From: Muribaculaceae bacterium Isolate-037 (Harlan)
GTDB taxonomy: Bacteria > Bacteroidota > Bacteroidia > Bacteroidales > Muribaculaceae
DNA: 64,000 nt
Assembly: GCA_003762615.1 (NCBI GenBank)
Contig: RIAZ01000016.1
Location: 1-64,000 of the forward strand
Direction: 5' to 3'
The first letter of the stretch is position 1; every line of letters begins with the position of its first letter. The position numbers and the translations under genes were made by a program. Positions 18,799 through 27,636 of this stretch are shown here, piece after piece. The notes under the pieces were generated by a model. The model made no database searches. It was given only the letters and a program-made list of their open reading frames with translations, and had not been told where the DNA came from.

Positions 18799-19440
18799 TT
18801 ACTCCTCAACCTTATCGTCGACAAACGACTTAACCGTGTCGGCATATTTCTGCCCCAGTTTGCTCTCTTCGATTGCATTCTCTATCGCTGCCTTTCTCAC
18901 GTTGCGGGCCTTGGACTCATCCACGATGAAGAATGCCTGCACCTCGTAAGTGCCATCAGGATTCTGCTTGATGACGCTGTAGCTCGGGGTCAGAACGTTC
19001 TTCACCTTCTGCTCCACAAGACGCTCATAGGCAGCGTAAAACTTCTCAAATTCGGTATCATCACCTGTGCCGTTAGCATATATATCGCTGACAACCCTAC
19101 CCTTGACAGTGCTTCCTGCCTTCTGGGCATATTTTACCGTAGCGTTATTGAGTGCCATCTGTTCTGCCACGTTTTTTGATTTCGTGTTGGAGGCATATCC
19201 TTCAAACACTGTGCCATTGTCACCAAGCTCTGTGAGTTTGCTATAATGCTTCAGCAACGCAACTTCCATCGTACGGCTGCCGAGTATCTCATAACCACCC
19301 TTCTTATAGTCTTTCATCTTCTGCTTCATCTCTTTCTTCTGAGCCTTAGCAAGAGCTTTGTCTATTGATTTCTGAACGTCATCGGCGTATGCCGGCAAAA
19401 ACAGAACGAACGCCAGGAGTAAGGTAAATAATTTCTTCAT
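18799..19440 (-). CDS. exported 213-aa protein, first gene of the caspase operon
   Basis: A signal peptide (MKKLFTLLLAFVLFLPAYA) is followed by a Lys-rich amphipathic helix (about 22-50) and an alpha/beta domain (VAEQMALNNATVKYAQKAGS, YEVQAFFIVDESKARNVRKA) that recalls LPP20/FlgT-like folds; I am not sure of the family. There is no catalytic motif. It is nearest to the operon promoter (-7 box at 19580-19587) and 46 bp upstream of the WD40/OmpA gene. Its N-domain resembles that of the DUF4384-like protein in general character, so the operon may encode two such envelope subunits. Confidence 0.65.
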   Translation of the reverse strand: MKKLFTLLLAFVLFLPAYADDVQKSIDKALAKAQKKEMKQKMKDYKKGGYEILGSRTMEVALLKHYSKLTELGDNGTVFEGYASNTKSKNVAEQMALNNATVKYAQKAGSTVKGRVVSDIYANGTGDDTEFEKFYAAYERLVEQKVKNVLTPSYSVIKQNPDGTYEVQAFFIVDESKARNVRKAAIENAIEESKLGQKYADTVKSFVDDKVEE

Positions 19441-19579
19441 TTTCCGTTAGGTTAAATTGGTTAAACTTCCTTTTTTCGTAATACTTCTTTTTGTGATAAT
19501 TCCTTATAAGTGTCAATCTGCAGTATGCAAGATATGGGCATTATGACAAAATCTGTATCTCTATATTATAAATTCTGGT

Positions 19580-19610
19580 CAAATTTACAATTACTTATAT
19601 ATTTTTCAAT
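19580..19610 (-). promoter_or_regulatory. promoter of the caspase operon
   Basis: On the minus strand TAAATTTG (19580-19587) matches TAnnTTTG, with ATTG 19 nt upstream (19607-19610). A perfect AATGTTAA/TTAACATT hairpin (19617-19638) sits just upstream and may be an operator. The predicted leader is about 130 nt. The rest of 19441-19770 holds only short TCACTTG repeats after the GH3 gene. Confidence 0.6.
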
Positions 19611-19770
19611 AGAAATAATGTTAATTTTTGTTAACATTGCCAATTTTCCCTCTTTCACAACTATTTTCCCTCCAAAAAACAAATAAAACCCCCTACACAT
19701 CACCCATTTTATCCTTTATTATTACCCTCCACATGTTGCCCGTCACATGCCACATATTACTTGTCACTTG

Positions 19771-21321
19771 TCACTTGTTACCTTGCGCGAAGCGCACCAT
19801 CTCCAGCAAACGCACTATCATGTCGCGGTTATTATTCAGGCGCGCCACTTTTCTTTGTCCTCCAAGCTTATGCGAACCCGCCTCCTTCAACCAACGGTCA
19901 AACAATCCCGACGGCGCACTTATCACTTCCGGCGCATCCAGAAATATGGTGTGGCTACGTTTTGCATCATAATCTGAGTTCAATTTACGCAGCTCCTCAT
20001 CAAGAGTGCGGGAAAAGAGTGACATGTCAGCCGGAACCCTCTCCCACTCTATAAGCCACTGATGACGTCCGCGTCTCCCCTCTGTGGCAAACAATGGTGC
20101 CGCAGTGTAATTCATTATCGAGGCTCCACAGATAGCACACGCCGATGCTATGGCTCGCTCCGCATTATCCTCCATCAACTCCTCTCCGAAAGCATTGATG
20201 AAACCATGCGTGCGTCCGGCTATCCTTATCTTAACCGGGGATGTTGACACCACTCGCACCGTATCCCCAAGACGGTAACGCCATAATCCGTTGGATGATG
20301 TTATGACAAGTTCATACACCTTACCTGCCTCCACCCCCCATATAGGACGTGGCGTAGTGTCCGGCTCATCTATCGGTATAAATTCATAAAACACATCACT
20401 GTCAATCAGAAGCAGCATCGACTTATCGGAAAAATCATTCTGCACCGCAAAAAATCCCTCCGATGCATTATACGTCTCCTGGAAATGCATCTTCACAGGG
20501 TCGGTTATCCGCATATATTCCTCCCTATAAGGTTCAAAGGATATGCCGCCATGGAAAAACACCTCAAGATTGGGCCACACCTCAGAAATTGAGTCTACTC
20601 CCCTATCCTCCATAATCCGACGTATAACCGTCATAAACCACGATGGGACTCCGGATATATTGGTGACATCTGCCACGGATGCCTTTGCCACAAGTGCCGG
20701 AAGTTTCTCCTCCCAGTCTGCCAGCAATGCTGTCTTTTTATCCGGCACTCTCACCAAGTTTGCCAGCGGATTGATCTTATTAATCAGAGTGGCACTGAGA
20801 TCACCTATACGCACCTTACTGTCGTTGATGCCAAGTGTGTTGGCAAATGACCCTCCCAAGATAAATCCCTTTCCGGCAAATATCTTACTTTCTGGCACGA
20901 GCCTCAGATAATGCGCAACGACATCGGCTCCTCCACGATAATGATTTCCTTTCAATGAGTCGGATGTGACTGGGATAAATTTTGATCTGCCTCCCGACGT
21001 GCCCGACGACTGCGCGTAATCGTGGCACACACCGCGCCACAACACGTCCTTATCGCCTTTTATCATACGCATTACGTATAGACGGATTGTCTCATACTCA
21101 ACCAAGGGGACGCGTGCGACGAAACGCTCATACAACGAGTCAGATGCCCTTTTCAAGTCTGTGACCACATATTTACGGAGATACTCACACCCTCCCCCTC
21201 GCGACAAAAGGCCACGCAATACCTCTATCTGCATACGCGACGATTCAGTCGCCCAGGAGTCAGTGCGTTCGGCAAGTTTTATAAAACTGCCTCTTACAAG
21301 TGGCGTGAAATCTATTCTCAT
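19771..21321 (-). CDS. GH3-family (auxin-responsive-promoter type) acyl-adenylating enzyme homologue
   Basis: The start at 21321 is chosen because its ATG overlaps the MATE stop as ATGA (21318-21321), the usual coupling; this gives 516 residues. The sequence has the GH3 ATP-binding motif SSGTSGGRSKFIPVT, NISGVPSWF, FHGGISFEPY, YNASEGFFAVQ and NGLWRYRLGDTVRV, in the order seen in plant and bacterial GH3 (PF03321) adenylate-forming enzymes. Plant members join amino acids to acyl hormones; bacterial substrates are largely unknown. Coupling to an efflux pump suggests that its product is exported, but that is inference. Confidence 0.85.
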   Translation of the reverse strand: MRIDFTPLVRGSFIKLAERTDSWATESSRMQIEVLRGLLSRGGGCEYLRKYVVTDLKRASDSLYERFVARVPLVEYETIRLYVMRMIKGDKDVLWRGVCHDYAQSSGTSGGRSKFIPVTSDSLKGNHYRGGADVVAHYLRLVPESKIFAGKGFILGGSFANTLGINDSKVRIGDLSATLINKINPLANLVRVPDKKTALLADWEEKLPALVAKASVADVTNISGVPSWFMTVIRRIMEDRGVDSISEVWPNLEVFFHGGISFEPYREEYMRITDPVKMHFQETYNASEGFFAVQNDFSDKSMLLLIDSDVFYEFIPIDEPDTTPRPIWGVEAGKVYELVITSSNGLWRYRLGDTVRVVSTSPVKIRIAGRTHGFINAFGEELMEDNAERAIASACAICGASIMNYTAAPLFATEGRRGRHQWLIEWERVPADMSLFSRTLDEELRKLNSDYDAKRSHTIFLDAPEVISAPSGLFDRWLKEAGSHKLGGQRKVARLNNNRDMIVRLLEMVRFAQGNK

Positions 21322-22700
21322 ACAGATGGATTCAGTTTCTCTTTTTTTATCTTCTTCAATTGGACAGCAAGCATGATGCACGTCACCGTAGTGGCAACCA
21401 TGTCACACACCGGATAACACCCCCACACTCCGTCAAGTCCGAAATGCGGAGGAAGTATCAGCAGCATCGGTATCATGAATATTATCTGACGCGTCAACGA
21501 TAGGAAAACTGCCTTACCAGCCATTCCAAGCGACTGGAAGAAATTGGTGCCGACTATCTGGAATCCTACCATCCAGAAGCCTATCGTAGTTATCCTCAGG
21601 CAATTCACCGCACACTCTATCTGTTCGCTATCTTGCATGAACATTGATGCTATTGCCTGCGGATTGAATGCTCCAAGCAGACTTCCTATCGTCGTTATGC
21701 ATAGGCCGGAGCCTGCCGCAAGCCATAATGTGCGGAACAGACGGTCTATGCGTCCCGATCCATAGTTATAGCCTAAAATCGGCTGCATGCCCTGGCATAT
21801 ACCGATGACTATCATGACAAATATCGTGACAAACCTGTTGAACACCACGACCGAAGCAATCGCATTGTCGCCACCATATTGCAACAATGAATTGTTGACT
21901 ATGGCATTTATGGCAGACCCGGCAACGTTAATCATAAATGGAGCCATACCGATATATAGGATTGACTTTATCACATGCCAATTAAGGGCAAACGTGCCCC
22001 GCTTGAAATGCAGCACACTCTTTTTCTGAAAGAAATGCGACATAACAAAGAAGGAGGTCACGATCATTGATATATCGGTGGCTATCGCAGCTCCTTTAAT
22101 TCCCCAATGAAATCCAAAAAGAAATAACGGAGCGAGTATCGCATTTAATCCAGCACCTATCAGATTGGTATACATTGCCTTCTCCGGATAGCCAGTGGCT
22201 CGCATGACGTTATTATAGGAGAATGTCAGATTCATAAGAACCATTCCTGGCAAAACCCACATTAGAAATTCCCTTGCGTATGGCAACGAATTTTCCGACG
22301 CACCGAACATTTTCAGGATTGGAGTCAGAAATAACGCAAACAATGTCATGTAGGTTATGCCAATGATTACAGTTAGCTGCACCGAGTTCCCGAGTATCAC
22401 CTCAGCCATCCTCTTGTTATCCTGACCCATGACGATACTGATACGAGTGGAGGCTCCCGCCCCTATCAGCATACCGAGTGCCGTGGCAAGGTTCATGACC
22501 GGGAATGTGACTGCAATACCGCTCACCACGTTGGGATCATCTATGGCATGACCGATCACTATGGAATCAATAATATTGTATACCGCCATGACTACAGTGC
22601 CTACTACAGCCGGAAGACTGTATTTCAACAGAAGACGCCACACCTTGGCATTTCCTAATTCTTGTAGACGGTCGGAATTGGATGTTGTGACTGCTGACAT
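21318..22700 (-). CDS. MATE-family multidrug/metabolite efflux transporter
   Basis: The 460-residue, roughly 12-helix protein shows the two-fold MATE arrangement: KYSLPAVVGTVVMAVYNIID with VIGH near the start, GAGASTRISIVMGQ, FSYNNVMRATGYPEKAMYTN (quoted part), and in the second half VFNRFVTIFVMIVIGICQGMQPILGYNYG. Such pumps expel drugs or metabolites in exchange for Na+ or H+. It is translated ahead of the GH3 gene by a 4-bp stop/start overlap. A near-perfect promoter lies 101-131 bp upstream on the minus strand. Confidence 0.92.
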   Translation of the reverse strand: MSAVTTSNSDRLQELGNAKVWRLLLKYSLPAVVGTVVMAVYNIIDSIVIGHAIDDPNVVSGIAVTFPVMNLATALGMLIGAGASTRISIVMGQDNKRMAEVILGNSVQLTVIIGITYMTLFALFLTPILKMFGASENSLPYAREFLMWVLPGMVLMNLTFSYNNVMRATGYPEKAMYTNLIGAGLNAILAPLFLFGFHWGIKGAAIATDISMIVTSFFVMSHFFQKKSVLHFKRGTFALNWHVIKSILYIGMAPFMINVAGSAINAIVNNSLLQYGGDNAIASVVVFNRFVTIFVMIVIGICQGMQPILGYNYGSGRIDRLFRTLWLAAGSGLCITTIGSLLGAFNPQAIASMFMQDSEQIECAVNCLRITTIGFWMVGFQIVGTNFFQSLGMAGKAVFLSLTRQIIFMIPMLLILPPHFGLDGVWGCYPVCDMVATTVTCIMLAVQLKKIKKEKLNPSV

Positions 22701-22800
22701 GTTTTATTTCCTATTTTTAGTGTGTCACCGAAAGATTTATAGTTGGAATGGGATACGACTCATTTCGTGGAAAGATTTATCTCACGGTAGATATGGAATG

Positions 22801-22831
22801 CAAAGTTACTAATTTTAATCCGTCTGCCAAA
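22801..22831 (-). promoter_or_regulatory. promoter of the MATE-GH3 operon
   Basis: On the minus strand TTTG (22828-22831), 19 nt, then TAACTTTG (22801-22808) is a textbook Bacteroidota sigma-ABfr promoter. The 22832-22986 stretch is otherwise A/T-rich with no gene. Confidence 0.75.
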
Positions 22832-22986
22832 TAGGAAAACTCATCATCACAAATCCTCGCTTTCATTTCACACACGTGGATATATATAGTACGTTTATAC
22901 ACCGACACAAGTTTTCGCCACATATATTTTCTTCTCATAATGGAACCACATGAACTTAGACCCCATATCAAAAGAACACGACACTT

Positions 22987-23013
22987 TTAACCTTCCGGAA
23001 TAAGTTTAGACGA
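22987..23013 (+). repeat. dispersed intergenic motif, copy A
   Basis: This 27-nt block reads TTAACCTT-CGGAA-GTTTAGAC with small gaps and matches 43899-43925 at 23 of 27 positions. Both copies lie 75-100 nt upstream of a TAnnTTTG box. The GTTTAGAC part is the reverse complement of the GTCTAAAC core in the 4491 and 4638 palindromes. Confidence 0.45.
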
Positions 23014-23088
23014 TTTCAATAACATTTTCTTATCAATCATTCCTACTTATTGACCATTCATGTGTTATTAGGTTAGAAGAAGTTTTAT

Positions 23089-23096
23089 TAATTTTG
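23089..23096 (+). promoter_or_regulatory. -7 promoter element for pldA
   Basis: TAATTTTG matches the consensus, about 98 bp upstream of the pldA ATG. No convincing -33 element is present. Confidence 0.55.
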
Positions 23097-23193
23097 CACT
23101 CTGAATAATTCCCACCTCTGTTATACCGGGGTATTCCGGGATGCGTCATTCGTAATCTCCTCTTTTTTTATTAACATATCCATCTATTCCACT

Positions 23194-24039
23194 ATGAATC
23201 GCGGACTTCTTGCTTTTTTTATAGCGATAATCACATCCCTGCTGCCGGATGACATGCTGGCACAGCTCATTCCTGTAGACGAACAAAAGGAATTCACGGA
23301 TTCTCTGAAACATGACCTTCAGTTCGGACCATACTTCGGTCTTTATAAGGATAATTATTTCACTGTCGGCACAACCCCGTTCCGGAAACCGACATCAACG
23401 AATTCAGACGTGAAGTTTCAGATCTCACTCTCGATTCGTCTTACAAATGCAGTACTCCCTTGGAACTCTTTCCTCTTCTTATTCTATACGCAGAAGACTT
23501 TCTGGAATGTATTCCAGAACTCCATGCCCATGCACGATCTCAATTTCAACCCGGGTATCGGATGGAGCAAGCCATTCTTCAATAAGGGGAGATACGCGGG
23601 CAAACTTACCATGCTCGTTGAGCATGAGAGCAACGGACGTGATGGTCTGGACTCCAGAAGCTGGAACAGGGTGTCGTTCTATGGATCTACCATAATTGAC
23701 GACTGGCTGATGGTACACGCCAAATTCTGGATTCCAATAATTGATGGCGAAAATAATCGCGACATCCTTAAATATTGCGGAATATATCAGAGCGGTGTCG
23801 TCGTGACAACACCCAACAAGAAATTCAGTTTTGGACTGACAATGGTGAAGAGAAGCGGATGGAACTTGAATTTCAACACCATACTCGAAGCCAGCTGGAA
23901 AGTGCATGAAAAATCCAACCTGAATCTTTTCGCACAATATTATAATGGCTATGGGGAAAGTCTGCTTGATTACAACCAATTCCATTCAAGACTCCGTGTC
24001 GGTATCGTGTTTAAGCCTCATTTCTTTTCCGAATTTTAA
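23194..24039 (+). CDS. pldA: outer-membrane phospholipase A (OMPLA)
   Basis: The 281-residue protein has a signal peptide and the OMPLA barrel hallmarks: YFGLYKDNYF near the N-terminus, FNPGIGW, and the catalytic segment EHESNGRDGLDSRSWNRV with H144, S146 and N158 at the same relative spacing as the E. coli triad (His, Ser at +2, Asn at +14). The C-terminus (LRVGIVFKPHFFSEF) is a barrel end. The enzyme hydrolyses phospholipids that reach the outer leaflet and so maintains outer-membrane asymmetry. It is followed after 57 bp by two glycosyltransferases, which fits an envelope-biogenesis cluster. Confidence 0.9.
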   Translation: MNRGLLAFFIAIITSLLPDDMLAQLIPVDEQKEFTDSLKHDLQFGPYFGLYKDNYFTVGTTPFRKPTSTNSDVKFQISLSIRLTNAVLPWNSFLFLFYTQKTFWNVFQNSMPMHDLNFNPGIGWSKPFFNKGRYAGKLTMLVEHESNGRDGLDSRSWNRVSFYGSTIIDDWLMVHAKFWIPIIDGENNRDILKYCGIYQSGVVVTTPNKKFSFGLTMVKRSGWNLNFNTILEASWKVHEKSNLNLFAQYYNGYGESLLDYNQFHSRLRVGIVFKPHFFSEF

Positions 24040-24061
24040 AAATATAGTATAGTCTCTTGCG

Positions 24062-24097
24062 TTTTAATATGGCAGGATACTTATAATCTAATTATTA
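24062..24097 (+). repeat. TTTTAATATGG dispersed repeat, copy at the GT2 start
   Basis: These 36 nt match 43934-43970 (upstream of tyrA) with one indel and a few changes. They share TTTTAATATGG, TACTTA and TAATTATTA. Here the repeat runs right into the ATG at 24097 and lacks a TAnnTTTG box. Confidence 0.45.
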
Positions 24098-25290
24098 TGT
24101 TTGATTCCGAAATAAACATCGCTTCCTGGATATGCTTGATTGCTCTATGCGTAAGCTCCGTAATCGCCATTCTCGCAAGATTCATTCCTATCATCAGGAC
24201 CGCACGCACTGCCAATGCCCAGAAAGGGGAGGCAGAACTTGTGGAATTTCATGAGGGTGAGGAGGTGCCTAAGGCTTCAGTAATTGTATATTGCTTCATC
24301 AACGAAGACTCCCTGATGGAATACCTTGATGTCCTCATGAATCAAGACTATCCCAACTATGAGGTAATTCTTATCAACGAAGGGAGCTACGACGTTTCCT
24401 TCTCTCTCGCCGAACGGCTGCAACAGAAATATCCCGAACGGCTGTACGTCACTTTCATTCCGCCGGAATCTCACAATGTCAGCAGGCGTAAGCTCGCTCT
24501 GACCATAGGTCTTAAAGCGGCAAAAGGGGAGATAGTGGTCACGACTGCATCAAATTGCATAATCACATCCCCTCATTGGCTCAGCCTGATGATGCAGCCG
24601 TTCATCGGCTCCGACCGCACGGATGTTGTGCTCGGATATGCCCATATAAATTTCGCCAACCTGCGTGGACCTTCCAAATGGTATAAGGAATTTGATGCGA
24701 CGCTCACAGCATGTCAGTGGCTCGGTGCGGCTATAAATCATTACCCCTATCGCGGCGACGGCTTCAATCTTGCCTACCGCCGTCATCTCTTCTTCGAGCA
24801 GAAGGGCTATTCCAAGACGCTACACCTCATGAATGGCGACGATGACCTCTTCATCCATGATATAGCCACGCGCACCAATACCGACGTGATGATTGCTCCC
24901 GACGCTATCCTCACATACGACTATGGAGAGGCTGCCAACAGAATCATGTCTGACCTAAAGGAAAGATACCAGTTCACAGCACAGATGCTACCCCGACTCC
25001 CTTTCCTGAGAGCCGGATTGGGATCTGCCATGCAGATTACCGCCACTGTTTGCGGCATAGCAGCCGCAGTCCTGGCTCTTCCAAATATCCTCCCTCTTAT
25101 TGTGGCGTGCTCGTTGCTTGCAATACTCAACACGTGTGAGATCCTTCTATACCGTAAAGCGGCAAGGGCACTCGGTTCAGTATGCCTATGGTGGGCATTG
25201 CCCCTCTTCCTGCTCTGGCATCCTATTGGAAATCTCATCTTCAAATACCGCTACCGCAACCAACGGAAGAAGAATTTCACGTTCACTTAA
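24097..25290 (+). CDS. membrane-bound family 2 glycosyltransferase
   Basis: The 397-residue protein has an N-terminal membrane helix (about 10-30), a GT-A domain (ASVIVYCFINEDSLMEYL, MNQDYPNYEVILINEGS, KLALTIGLKAAKGEIVVTT) and two to three C-terminal membrane helices (about 305-385), an architecture common for polysaccharide or lipid glycosyltransferases. The usual acidic DxD/TDAD position reads TTASNC, so metal binding there would be atypical. NGDDDLFIHD near residue 248 supplies the late acidic motif of the family. It lies between pldA and a second GT2 gene 10 bp downstream, suggesting surface-glycan synthesis. Confidence 0.82.
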   Translation: MFDSEINIASWICLIALCVSSVIAILARFIPIIRTARTANAQKGEAELVEFHEGEEVPKASVIVYCFINEDSLMEYLDVLMNQDYPNYEVILINEGSYDVSFSLAERLQQKYPERLYVTFIPPESHNVSRRKLALTIGLKAAKGEIVVTTASNCIITSPHWLSLMMQPFIGSDRTDVVLGYAHINFANLRGPSKWYKEFDATLTACQWLGAAINHYPYRGDGFNLAYRRHLFFEQKGYSKTLHLMNGDDDLFIHDIATRTNTDVMIAPDAILTYDYGEAANRIMSDLKERYQFTAQMLPRLPFLRAGLGSAMQITATVCGIAAAVLALPNILPLIVACSLLAILNTCEILLYRKAARALGSVCLWWALPLFLLWHPIGNLIFKYRYRNQRKKNFTFT

Positions 25291-25300
25291 ACAGACGGAT

Positions 25301-26347
25301 ATGACGCACTCCGAAAAACTTCCGGATAAGATTACTTCTCTATTCTCCGTTATCGTTATATGCTATAATCAGGAACTGACCATCGCGAAAGCTCTTGACT
25401 CTGTATTAAGACAAAAATGTGACCATCTCTTTGAAATAATTATCGGTGATGATTCCTCATCCGATTCCACACGTAAAATATGCGAACAATATGCCGAACA
25501 ATATCCGGATATAATCACGCTTTTACCCGAAGAGTGCAATCTTGGATTAGTAAGGAATTATTTCAGATGTCTAAAAGCATGCAGAGGGGAGTATATAACC
25601 GATTGTGCAGGTGATGATGAATGGATAGGGGATTCAAGACTCTCCGATGCGGCAAGACTTTTTGCTGAGTATCCGGAAGCCAACGTGGTATATTCGGACT
25701 TCATAATTAATGATATAGAAAAAAACATCCGATATAATGCTTATTCTCGCCTACCATATCTGAGATGGAATAGGTCGGAGATAAAAGGTGAAGAATTGCT
25801 TCCCGATGTACTCAATCACGTAAACGCACTCCCCTATGTGCTTTCGGCTGCAGTCTACCGTAAAGAGTGCGTGGAAAAAATCCTTAATGAATCCCCCGAC
25901 ATGATATGCAATCCCTCATTCGGATGTGAGGATGTGCCGATCATGGCGGCACTTGCCTCTTGTGGGTCTGCCGTATTCAATCCGGAAGTAAGATTTCTAT
26001 ATAACATTGTTGACGGTTCCATATCCAACTCATCAAATCCTATAAAGTCTGCACGGTTCTATCTAAAATCGCTTCGCACATCACGCATCCTCTCAGCATA
26101 CTATCATCTTCCCCAATCGCGACTAAAAGAGATGTTTGAGGCAAAGACACTCTACCTCTCCGCCACAGCCTTTGATACCAACGACAACGGCTTTCTCCAA
26201 GAGTTAAAAAAAGAGCTAAGAGAATGGTCGCTCACCCCGACAAAAAAAACACGACTCTACCTCACTCTGACCCAATATCCCATACTCAACAAAATAGCCT
26301 ACTCCATCAAAGCTCTCACTAAACGCCTACCCCCCATCCATCAATAG
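25301..26347 (+). CDS. family 2 glycosyltransferase
   Basis: I place the start at 25301 (MTHSEKLPDK), 10 bp after the previous stop; upstream in-frame codons belong to the overlapping gene. The 348-residue protein has the GT2 opening FSVIVICYNQELTIAKALDSV, IIGDDSSSDST, and the nucleotide-sugar DxD-like CAGDDEW, then FGCEDVPIMAALASCG. No membrane helices are evident, so it is a soluble or peripheral enzyme of glycan assembly. It closes the pldA/GT/GT run and is followed by a strong terminator. Confidence 0.85.
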   Translation: MTHSEKLPDKITSLFSVIVICYNQELTIAKALDSVLRQKCDHLFEIIIGDDSSSDSTRKICEQYAEQYPDIITLLPEECNLGLVRNYFRCLKACRGEYITDCAGDDEWIGDSRLSDAARLFAEYPEANVVYSDFIINDIEKNIRYNAYSRLPYLRWNRSEIKGEELLPDVLNHVNALPYVLSAAVYRKECVEKILNESPDMICNPSFGCEDVPIMAALASCGSAVFNPEVRFLYNIVDGSISNSSNPIKSARFYLKSLRTSRILSAYYHLPQSRLKEMFEAKTLYLSATAFDTNDNGFLQELKKELREWSLTPTKKTRLYLTLTQYPILNKIAYSIKALTKRLPPIHQ

Positions 26348-26364
26348 AGTAAGACCCCATATCA

Positions 26365-26426
26365 TAAAAATAACGGTCGCTGGAATCGTTTGCTTAGTGC
26401 AACCTCCACAGCGACCGTATTTTTAT
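26365..26426. terminator. bidirectional terminator between GT2 and apbC
   Basis: The arms ACGGTCGCTG (26373-26382) and CAGCGACCGT (26409-26418) are exact, bounded by an A-run on the left and a T-run on the right, and separated by a 26-nt loop. It suits both convergent genes. Confidence 0.75.
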
Positions 26427-26458
26427 ACGATGGAATCTAATATACGATGGAATCTAAT
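26425..26458. repeat. two tandem 17-bp copies at the apbC 3' end
   Basis: ATACGATGGAATCTAAT occurs twice without a gap (26425-26441 and 26442-26458). The second copy reaches the apbC stop codon. It is probably a recent slippage duplication. Confidence 0.8.
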
Positions 26459-27582
26459 TAGTGCGTTTCGACTTTGTGGGTGGGAGGGAGTGTGATATTG
26501 CGCACCTCTATGGCTTCCACGATGGCATCGGCAAGACCGGAGAATGCCTTGACTTCCGGATTAGTGGAGTCGGCTTCCGACGTAGCGAGCAACGTGGATG
26601 TCGGCGCACCGCAATCCGCATCGTTGCAGATGTCCGCTACCAACGGTATCTGTGCAAGCAGATTGACACCCAATTCCTCTGCCAATTTCACGGCACCACC
26701 ATTGCCGAAGATGTAATAACGCTCTTCCGGATGTGGCGCAGGCGTGAACCATGCCATATTCTCAACAATACCGAGGATAGGCACATTTACCTTGTCACCT
26801 CGGAACATCGCAATACCTTTACGGGCATCAGCCAATGCCACCTGCTGAGGCGTTGACACAACTACAACGCCGGTAATCGGTAATGTCTGCACAAGCGTAA
26901 GATGAATGTCGCTCGTGCCCGGGGGCATATCGATAAGGAAATAATCCAGATCTCCCCACCAGGCATCCGTAATCAACTGCTTGAGCGCATTGCTTGCCAT
27001 ACCGCCGCGCCAAAGCACCGCGCTGTCCTTGTCAACGACAAAACCGATGCTCAGCATCTTAACGCCATACTTCTCCACCGGTTCTATCCAATCACGACCC
27101 TCCTTATTGACCATATAGAGCTGCTCTCCCTCCACGCCAAACATCTTCGGGACAGACGGACCAAATATATCGGCATCAAGAAGACCCACCTTATAGCCCT
27201 TTGCCGCCAACGCTATCGCCACATTTGCTGCAACAGTGGATTTACCTACCCCACCCTTCCCGGATGAGATTCCGATTATATTCTTCACCCCCGGAAGCGG
27301 ATTGACAGGTTTCTCCACCACAGGACGACGGAATTTGACCGCTATATTATCCTTGATGTCAACATCCGGTGAGATATAGGCCTTGATTGCTGCCTCGGCA
27401 GAGCGCACAACACTTTTGACAAACGGATCTGTCGGTTTGTCGAATATTATAGAGAACGACACCTTATTTCCGTCGATACGGATATCATCCTCTATCATCT
27501 CGTTGTCAACGAGACTCTTGCCATTGCCCGGATACTTCACGTTTCTCAGGGCATCAATTATCAGATTGGGATATAATGTCAT
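26458..27582 (-). CDS. apbC: Mrp/ApbC-type P-loop ATPase (iron-sulfur cluster carrier)
   Basis: The 374-residue protein has an N-terminal MIP18/DUF59-like domain (about 1-90) and a Mrp/NBP35 ATPase with the deviant Walker A GKGGVGKST (about 106-114), LLDADIFGPS, and DYFLIDMPPGTSD. Mrp proteins carry Fe-S clusters to apo-enzymes. The CxxC pair found in ApbC/Nbp35 is not visible at the usual place (ENMAWFTPAPHPEERYY), as in many Bacteroidota relatives. It follows trmB by 54 bp on the same strand. The spacer holds short GGTTGAT/GGTTTAT repeats. Confidence 0.9.
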   Translation of the reverse strand: MTLYPNLIIDALRNVKYPGNGKSLVDNEMIEDDIRIDGNKVSFSIIFDKPTDPFVKSVVRSAEAAIKAYISPDVDIKDNIAVKFRRPVVEKPVNPLPGVKNIIGISSGKGGVGKSTVAANVAIALAAKGYKVGLLDADIFGPSVPKMFGVEGEQLYMVNKEGRDWIEPVEKYGVKMLSIGFVVDKDSAVLWRGGMASNALKQLITDAWWGDLDYFLIDMPPGTSDIHLTLVQTLPITGVVVVSTPQQVALADARKGIAMFRGDKVNVPILGIVENMAWFTPAPHPEERYYIFGNGGAVKLAEELGVNLLAQIPLVADICNDADCGAPTSTLLATSEADSTNPEVKAFSGLADAIVEAIEVRNITLPPTHKVETH

Positions 27583-27636
27583 GGTTGATGGTTGATGGTT
27601 TATAGTTTATGGTTGATGGTAATTATCACTCCCCCT

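Noticed and set aside
25100..25300. N-terminal extension of the second glycosyltransferase
   Set aside because: The extension overlaps the first glycosyltransferase in another frame and shows no glycosyltransferase features; the ATG at 25301 fits the fold start.
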